Below the pieces are notes generated by a model, which saw only the letters and a program-made list of their open reading frames with translations, searched no databases and was not told where the DNA came from. Below, piece after piece: positions 59,180 to 64,000 of a stretch of 64,000 nt of DNA. Within the stretch, counting starts at the first letter, position 1; every line of letters begins with the position of its first letter. Both the position numbers and the translations under genes were made by a program. The stretch lies in the NCBI RefSeq assembly GCF_003944765.1, contig NZ_RWIU01000006.1, forward strand, positions 186,001 through 250,000. The letters are read 5' to 3'. The DNA is from Hymenobacter perfusus. GTDB taxonomy: Bacteria; Bacteroidota; Bacteroidia; Cytophagales; Hymenobacteraceae.

Positions 59180-60631
59180 ATGAAACTACCCTTCCATCTT
59201 CCTCTGGGTCTGTCCTGCGCCCTGCTGCTAGGGCTGGCCACCGGCTGCGGTTCCGATGGCAAATCGGAACCGACACCGGAGCCGCCGCTGCCCCCTGGGC
59301 CTTCCGGGCCTTCCCAGGTAGCCCTCTGGCTTACTACTACCGACCAATCGACGCGGTTTTACAAGAGCACATTGCCCTTGAATTTTACTACGGCTACCAG
59401 CCAGAACCTGGCTATTACCGTCGATACCACCCAGACGTACCAGAGCATCGACGGCTTCGGGTATACGCTGACAGGTGGCAGCGCCCAGTTGCTGCACCAG
59501 ATGGGGGCTACGGAACGCGCCGCGCTGCTTAAGGAGCTGTTTGCCACCGATGGCACCAGCATCGGGACCAGCTACCTGCGCCTGAGCATTGGGGCCTCGG
59601 ATCTGGATGCGGCGCCTTTCACCTACGACGATACCTCTCAGCCCGACCCCACACTGGCACAGTTCAGCCTCGCCCCCGACCGCCAGCATCTGCTGCCGGT
59701 GCTCAAGGAAATCCTGGCCATCAACCCCAACATCAAAATCCTGGGTTCCCCCTGGACGGCCCCGACCTGGATGAAAACCAACGGCAGCTTCGTGGGTGGG
59801 TCGCTGAAACCGGAGTACTACGCGGCCTACGCCCAATATTTCGTCAAGTACATTCAGGGAATGAAGGCTGAGGGCGTTACCATTGACGCTGTTACGCTGC
59901 AGAACGAGCCTTTGCACGGCGGCAACAACCCCAGCATGGTGATGACGGCCACCGAGCAGGCCACCTTCATTCGGGCCAACGTGGGGCCGGCACTACGGGC
60001 AGCAGGGCTGAACACCAAAATCATTGCCTACGACCACAACCTAGACCGGCCCGATTACCCGCTCACTGTTCTGCAGGACGCGCAGGCCAGTCAGTACGTC
60101 GATGGTTCGGCCTTCCATCTGTATGCCGGCAACATCTCTGCCATGAGTACGGTGCACGATGCGTTTCCCACCAAAAACGTGTATTTCACGGAGCAGTGGG
60201 TGGGCGGCCCCGGCAGCTTCAACCCCGATTTCAGCTGGCACATGCAGAACCTCATTATCGGGGCCACGCGCAACTGGAGCCGCAACGTGCTGGAGTGGAA
60301 CCTGGCCGCCGACCAAAACTACGGTCCGCACACGGCCGGAGGATGCACCAATTGCCTGGGCGCCGTCACCATCAACGGTAACGCCGTGACGCGTAACCCG
60401 GCCTACTACACGGTGGCCCACGCGGCCAAGTTTGTACGGCCAGGCTCGGTGCGCATCGGCAGCAACTTGCCCGGCAACCTCCAGAACGTAGCCTTCAAGA
60501 ACCCCGACGGCAAAAAAGTGCTCATCGTGCTGAACACCGGCGGCACTTCCCAAACCTTTGACATCCAGTACCGCAACAAAGCCGTGACGACTTCCCTGGC
60601 AGCCGGCGCGGCCGGTACCTACGTGTGGTAA
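59180..60631 (+). CDS. GH30 glycoside hydrolase, lipoprotein (second copy)
   Basis: This 483-residue lipoprotein enzyme (LLLGLATGC) is closely similar to the GH30 at 51407 throughout: SIDGFGYTLTGGSAQLLHQM, SYLRLSIGASDLD, LGSPWTAPTWMKTN, the acid/base Glu243 in LQNEPLHGG and the nucleophile Glu338 in VYFTEQWVG, and the final AAGAAGTYVW. A PTPEPPLPPGPSGPS linker follows the lipid anchor, placing the enzyme away from the membrane, as in surface lipoproteins. ATG 59180 is chosen over an in-frame GTG 18 bases before it. Confidence 0.93.
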   Translation: MKLPFHLPLGLSCALLLGLATGCGSDGKSEPTPEPPLPPGPSGPSQVALWLTTTDQSTRFYKSTLPLNFTTATSQNLAITVDTTQTYQSIDGFGYTLTGGSAQLLHQMGATERAALLKELFATDGTSIGTSYLRLSIGASDLDAAPFTYDDTSQPDPTLAQFSLAPDRQHLLPVLKEILAINPNIKILGSPWTAPTWMKTNGSFVGGSLKPEYYAAYAQYFVKYIQGMKAEGVTIDAVTLQNEPLHGGNNPSMVMTATEQATFIRANVGPALRAAGLNTKIIAYDHNLDRPDYPLTVLQDAQASQYVDGSAFHLYAGNISAMSTVHDAFPTKNVYFTEQWVGGPGSFNPDFSWHMQNLIIGATRNWSRNVLEWNLAADQNYGPHTAGGCTNCLGAVTINGNAVTRNPAYYTVAHAAKFVRPGSVRIGSNLPGNLQNVAFKNPDGKKVLIVLNTGGTSQTFDIQYRNKAVTTSLAAGAAGTYVW

Positions 60632-60741
60632 TTCCCAAGGCCGCGCAACTAGAAGCCCGACGAAACCCAGGCTGTCACCCCTCACGATAACACGTCACGA
60701 CCACCCTCACCAACAAGCAACTTCCTACCCATTCTATACTC

Positions 60742-62205
60742 ATGCAGAAAACCCTTTTAACTGCGCTGCTGGCCACTGGCATCAGCGCGGTTGCTACCGC
60801 TCAGAAGCCCGCTACTCCCTCCAAAGCCTATTCGGCGGCGGGCCGGCAGGTGCAGGTGTACGCCACCGTCAGCGGCACCAGTCAGCGGCTGGCTGAAGCC
60901 GGCAAGCTCACCTTTCAGGCCCAGCCCCAGCCGCTGGAAACCCAGCCCACGGTGTTCGTAGACCCCACCCACGCGTTCCAGACCTTTCTCGGCATTGGTG
61001 GGGCCCTCACCGATGCTGCCGCCGAAACCTTTGCCAAGCTGCCCAAAGCCCGGCAGCAGGAGTTTTTGCAGGCGTATTACAGTCCCACCAACGGCATCGG
61101 CTACACGCTGGCCCGCACCAGCATCCATAGCACCGACTTCAGCAGCGGCAGCTACACCTACGTGGCCGACGGCGACAAGGCGCTGAAGACCTTCAGCGTA
61201 AAGCACGATGAGCAGTACCGGATTCCGTTCATTAAGCAGGCCCAGGCGGCGGCCGGCGGCAAGCTCACGATGTACGTGAGCCCCTGGAGCCCCCCGGCCT
61301 GGATGAAGGACAACAAAAGCATGCTGCAGGGCGGCAAGCTGCTGCCCGAGTTCCGCCAGAGCTGGGCCGACTACTACGTGAAGTTCATCCAGACATACGA
61401 GAAGCTGGGTATCCCCATCTGGGGCCTCACGGTGCAGAACGAGCCAATGGCCAAGCAGAAGTGGGAATCCTGCCTGTTTACGGCCGAGGACGAGCGGGAC
61501 TTCGTGAAGGGCTACCTCGGCCCCACGCTCAAAAAGGCCGGCCTGAGCGACAAAAAGCTCATCGGCTGGGACCATAACCGCGACCTGATGTTCCAGCGCG
61601 CCGCCACGCTCTTCGACGACCCCGAGGCCAGCAAATACTACTGGGGCATTGGGTTTCACTGGTACGAAACCTGGACCGGCAGCGGCATGCAGTTCGAGAA
61701 CCTGCGCCGCGTGCACGAAACCTACCCCGATAAGCAGCTGATCTTCACCGAAGGCTGCGTGGAGAGTTTCAAGTTTGAGGGCATCAACGACTGGAAGCTG
61801 GGCGAGCGGTACGGCAACTCCATGATCAACGACTTCAACGCCGGCACCGTGGCCTGGACCGACTGGAACGTGCTGCTGGATGAAACCGGCGGCCCCAACC
61901 ATGTGGGCAACTTCTGCTACGCCCCCATCATCGGCGACACGCGCAGCGGCCAGCTGCTCTACACCAACGCCTACTACTACATTGGGCACTTCTCCAAGTT
62001 CATCCGCCCCGGCGCCCGGCGCATTGCCACCGCCAGCAGCCGCGACGTACTGCAAACCACCGCTTTCCTGAACACCGATGGCAAAGTAGCCGTGGTAGTC
62101 ATGAACAGCACCGATAAGGAGCAGCCCTTCCAGCTCTGGCTGAAAGGCCAGGCCGCCCAAACCACCAGCGCCCCCCACTCCATCATGACGCTGGTGGTGA
62201 ATTGA
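60742..62205 (+). CDS. GH30 glycoside hydrolase (third, divergent copy)
   Basis: This 487-residue enzyme has a signal peptide (LLTALLATGISAVATAQ) without a lipobox, so it is probably periplasmic. The GH30 barrel shows TFLGIGGALTDAAAETFAKL, YTLARTSIHSTDFSS, YVSPWSPPAWMKDN, the acid/base Glu234 in TVQNEPMAKQKWESC and the nucleophile Glu337 in IFTEGCVESFKFEG. It is clearly different from the two lipoprotein copies and is closer to the GH30 beta-1,6-glucanase/glucosylceramidase type. A role in cleaving imported oligosaccharides is likely. The downstream gap holds a repeat. Confidence 0.93.
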   Translation: MQKTLLTALLATGISAVATAQKPATPSKAYSAAGRQVQVYATVSGTSQRLAEAGKLTFQAQPQPLETQPTVFVDPTHAFQTFLGIGGALTDAAAETFAKLPKARQQEFLQAYYSPTNGIGYTLARTSIHSTDFSSGSYTYVADGDKALKTFSVKHDEQYRIPFIKQAQAAAGGKLTMYVSPWSPPAWMKDNKSMLQGGKLLPEFRQSWADYYVKFIQTYEKLGIPIWGLTVQNEPMAKQKWESCLFTAEDERDFVKGYLGPTLKKAGLSDKKLIGWDHNRDLMFQRAATLFDDPEASKYYWGIGFHWYETWTGSGMQFENLRRVHETYPDKQLIFTEGCVESFKFEGINDWKLGERYGNSMINDFNAGTVAWTDWNVLLDETGGPNHVGNFCYAPIIGDTRSGQLLYTNAYYYIGHFSKFIRPGARRIATASSRDVLQTTAFLNTDGKVAVVVMNSTDKEQPFQLWLKGQAAQTTSAPHSIMTLVVN

Positions 62206-62234
62206 GCCAGCCTCTTTTAGCTGACGATTAACCA

Positions 62235-62334
62235 AACGTCATGCTGAGCGGCACCGAAGTATCTATACCAAGGGTAACCCCTTTTGCCTCTTACGAAGCG
62301 GTAGAGATACGTTGGCGTCGCTCAGCATGACGTT
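62235..62334. repeat. Degenerate inverted repeat of the GTCATGCTGAGCG family
   Basis: Both ends carry GTCATGCTGAGCG in opposite directions (62238-62250 and complement at 62319-62331). The inner arms have drifted, pairing partly around GTATCT and ACC. It is related to the perfect copy at 33271-33371 and fills the gap between the GH30 and esterase genes. Confidence 0.85.
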
Positions 62335-62349
62335 CCTTTTTACTTTGAT

Positions 62350-63441
62350 ATGCTTACTCTGCGTTCCTGGAATTTCCACCCTCCTCGGCAGCCGCATCTG
62401 ATGCCGTTGCTCCTGCTGGCGCTGCTCTGGCGGCTGCCGGCCCCGGCCCAAATGCCCGCCAAGGGCCGCGTAGTGGTTACCTACCTGGATTCAAAGCTGC
62501 TGAAAGGCAACCCGGGCGGCGAAAATCCGCGGCGGCGGGTGAGCGTATACCTGCCGGCCGGCTATGAGGCCAACGCCTCCCGGCGCTACCCGACGCTCTA
62601 CTACCTGCACGGCTTCACCTGGAACGACAGCCTGATTTTCCACGCCGACGGCATGGCCGCGCTGCTGGACGAGGCCATTGCCGCCGGACAGATTCGGCCG
62701 CTAGTGGTGGTGGTACCCAATGAGCAGACGTTGTTTCAGGGTAGCTTCTACGCCAACTCGGCCACCAACGGCCCCTGGGCCGATTTCACGGCAAAAGAGC
62801 TGGTGAGCTTCATTGATAAAAACTACCGCACCCTGGCCCGGCCCGCCAGCCGGGGCCTGGCCGGCCACAGCATGGGCGGCAACGGCACCCTGCGGCTGGC
62901 CCTGCTGTACCCCGATACCTACGCTGCTGCCTACGCCCTCAGCCCCGCCTTTGCCGCGCCCCACCCCGAGTGGATGGCCGCCCGTCCCAGTCAGAGCCTG
63001 GCCAGCCGGGCTACCACACCGGCCGGGCTGATGCAGGATTTCAACGCCGTGCGGCTGGTGGCCTGTGCCCGGGCCTTTTCGCCCACGCCCGGGCGGGGCA
63101 CGTTCGGGGCGGCCCTGCCTTATTCCTTCGGGGCCGACAGCCTCCGCCACCGCGACACTGTACTGGCCCAGTGGGGCGCGTCCTCACCCCTCAACCTGCT
63201 GCCCACGCATTTGGCCAGCCTGCGCCAGCTGCGCGGCCTAGCCTTCGACTGGGGTGAGCAGGACCAGTTTCAGCACATTCCGGCCACGTGCCGCACCCTT
63301 GATGCTCACCTCTCAGCTTACGGCATTCCCCACACCGCCGAGAGCTACGAGGGCAACCACGGCAACCGCATTATGGGCCACGACGGCCGTTTCTACCGGA
63401 AGGTCCTGCCGTTCTTCAACCAGCTCCTACAGTTTGAGTAA
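62350..63441 (+). CDS. Secreted alpha/beta-hydrolase esterase (esterase D / feruloyl-esterase-like)
   Basis: This 363-residue secreted enzyme has an N-terminal signal (PLLLLALLWRLPAPAQ, preceded by an Arg/His-rich n-region if ATG 62350 is used; ATG 62401 is the alternative). Motifs of the esterase D/PHB depolymerase-like family are present: RYPTLYYLHGFTWND near 79-93, VVVVPNEQTLFQGSFY, the nucleophile Ser174 in GLAGHSMGGNGTLRLAL, and a likely catalytic His in YEGNHGNRI near 339. It may remove acyl decorations from the glycan. A TTACTTTG box lies right before the start. Confidence 0.88.
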   Translation: MLTLRSWNFHPPRQPHLMPLLLLALLWRLPAPAQMPAKGRVVVTYLDSKLLKGNPGGENPRRRVSVYLPAGYEANASRRYPTLYYLHGFTWNDSLIFHADGMAALLDEAIAAGQIRPLVVVVPNEQTLFQGSFYANSATNGPWADFTAKELVSFIDKNYRTLARPASRGLAGHSMGGNGTLRLALLYPDTYAAAYALSPAFAAPHPEWMAARPSQSLASRATTPAGLMQDFNAVRLVACARAFSPTPGRGTFGAALPYSFGADSLRHRDTVLAQWGASSPLNLLPTHLASLRQLRGLAFDWGEQDQFQHIPATCRTLDAHLSAYGIPHTAESYEGNHGNRIMGHDGRFYRKVLPFFNQLLQFE

Positions 63442-63803
63442 TGCAGCGAACTGGCAGTTGGCGTAGCCAAGTAACTCCCGCACATGTCTGCATCGCCGTG
63501 CCAGGAGTAGCATTGGCGTGCTATGCCAGTTTCTTTCATTACCAGTATCCTGTTAGAACGAGTAGGGGCTTAGCTGCGTCGACCTCCGGTTTCTCCCTGC
63601 CGTTGAGCACTATTGTTCTGACGATGAGCGCACTCTACCCCTGCCTAAAGCGGCCACTGGTCACGGATACCGCTGTAGTTTTATGCGACTATTTTGCCGC
63701 TACAAGCAATGTCATGGAGTTGCGTCGATCCAAAATTTGCCGGTCATTGCAGCGCTACAACAGGCTGATAAGTAGCCAGAAAGCCGCAATGACAATTTGC
63801 CCC
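63442..63803. other. Gene-free region at the end of the glycan locus
   Basis: These 362 bases contain no supported gene. A small reverse open frame (63712-63945) overlaps the next lipoprotein and is not convincing. Base composition falls here to a lower GC than the rest of the window. No terminator with a T-tract and no clear promoter box were found. Confidence 0.5.
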
Positions 63804-64000
63804 ATGAAAAAATATTACTCGCCAACGCAGGCCTTTGCTTTTCTGGCAATCCTCTTCTGGGTATCTGCCTGCAATGGGCCAGCTGCAAAAGACTTGCCAG
63901 CAGAACAAGCAGGCGAATCAAACAAAGTAGCTGACGGACACCCAAAACTGATCAAAACCATCGGCAACCCTAGGTATGGCAACGTCAATTGCATCCTACA
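63804..64000 (+). CDS. Lipoprotein, 3' truncated by window edge
   Basis: ATG 63804 opens a frame that runs off the window. The 65 visible residues have a lipoprotein signal (FAFLAILFWVSAC, Cys23) and then LPAEQAGESNKVADGHPKLIKTIGNPRYGNVNCIL. The HPKLIKT...VNC pattern resembles the start of two-component-regulator-type propeller proteins in Bacteroidota, which often sense sugars. That match is weak and based on memory. Confidence 0.6.
   Translation, partial: MKKYYSPTQAFAFLAILFWVSACNGPAAKDLPAEQAGESNKVADGHPKLIKTIGNPRYGNVNCIL

Noticed and set aside
60757..62235. 492-codon minus-strand open frame opposite the third GH30 gene
   Set aside because: It is a shadow of the GH30 coding frame; it has no motifs and the composition is typical of antisense GC-rich frames.
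1364..62334. tRNA or small RNA genes within the hairpin-rich gaps
   Set aside because: None of the hairpins shows a cloverleaf, anticodon arm or CCA-like end; they are simple two-arm structures.

Overview
The window comes from a GC-rich member of the Bacteroidota, most probably Hymenobacter or a close relative in the Cytophagales. This rests on a SusC/SusD pair, a FecR anti-sigma factor with an STN-bearing SusC, type IX secretion C-terminal sorting domains, several TAnnTTTG-type promoter boxes (mostly TACCTTTG), DUF2851, DUF6044-like and DACNV-like proteins, and almost no Shine-Dalgarno sequences. The taxonomic call is an inference from gene content. No rRNA, tRNA, CRISPR array, insertion sequence or prophage was recognised.

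Positions 1 to about 41,000 are mainly housekeeping and surface-related genes in short operons. They include the end of an N-acetyl sugar amidotransferase, aat, a ferredoxin, an acyl-CoA reductase, a nucleoside phosphorylase, trhO, a NeuD-type acetyltransferase, two multi-pass membrane proteins, LolA, FtsK, XerD, aroQ, a class V aminotransferase, MarC and a Na+/H+ antiporter. A diadenylate-cyclase-like protein (22,030-23,481), an SCO/cytochrome c module and an SseB-like protein follow.

Positions 29,357-39,220 hold the most unusual locus. A DUF2064 transferase is followed by a TonB-dependent receptor. After it comes a tightly packed set made of a lipoprotein solute-binding protein, two permeases, two tandem paralogous proteins of unknown function, an ABC ATPase and a radical SAM protein. 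The last five genes abut or overlap. The arrangement suggests import of an unknown compound through both membranes coupled to a radical SAM reaction.

Positions 42,629-63,441 form a polysaccharide utilisation locus: ECF sigma factor, FecR, STN-SusC, SusD, sugar MFS transporter, GH30, two tandem GH5 enzymes with type IX sorting tails (one with a ricin-type lectin domain), an SGNH acetylesterase, two more GH30 enzymes and an alpha/beta esterase. The enzyme mix points to beta-glucan, probably beta-1,6 and/or beta-1,3-linked. Intrinsic terminators at 49,558, 51,301 and 56,947 divide it into several transcripts.

A feature running through the whole window is that many intergenic gaps are filled by inverted repeats whose arms begin at or within a few bases of a stop codon. 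At least three sequence families are present: GGATT units, GTGA units, and a GTCATGCTGAGCG repeat with a perfect 44-bp stem.
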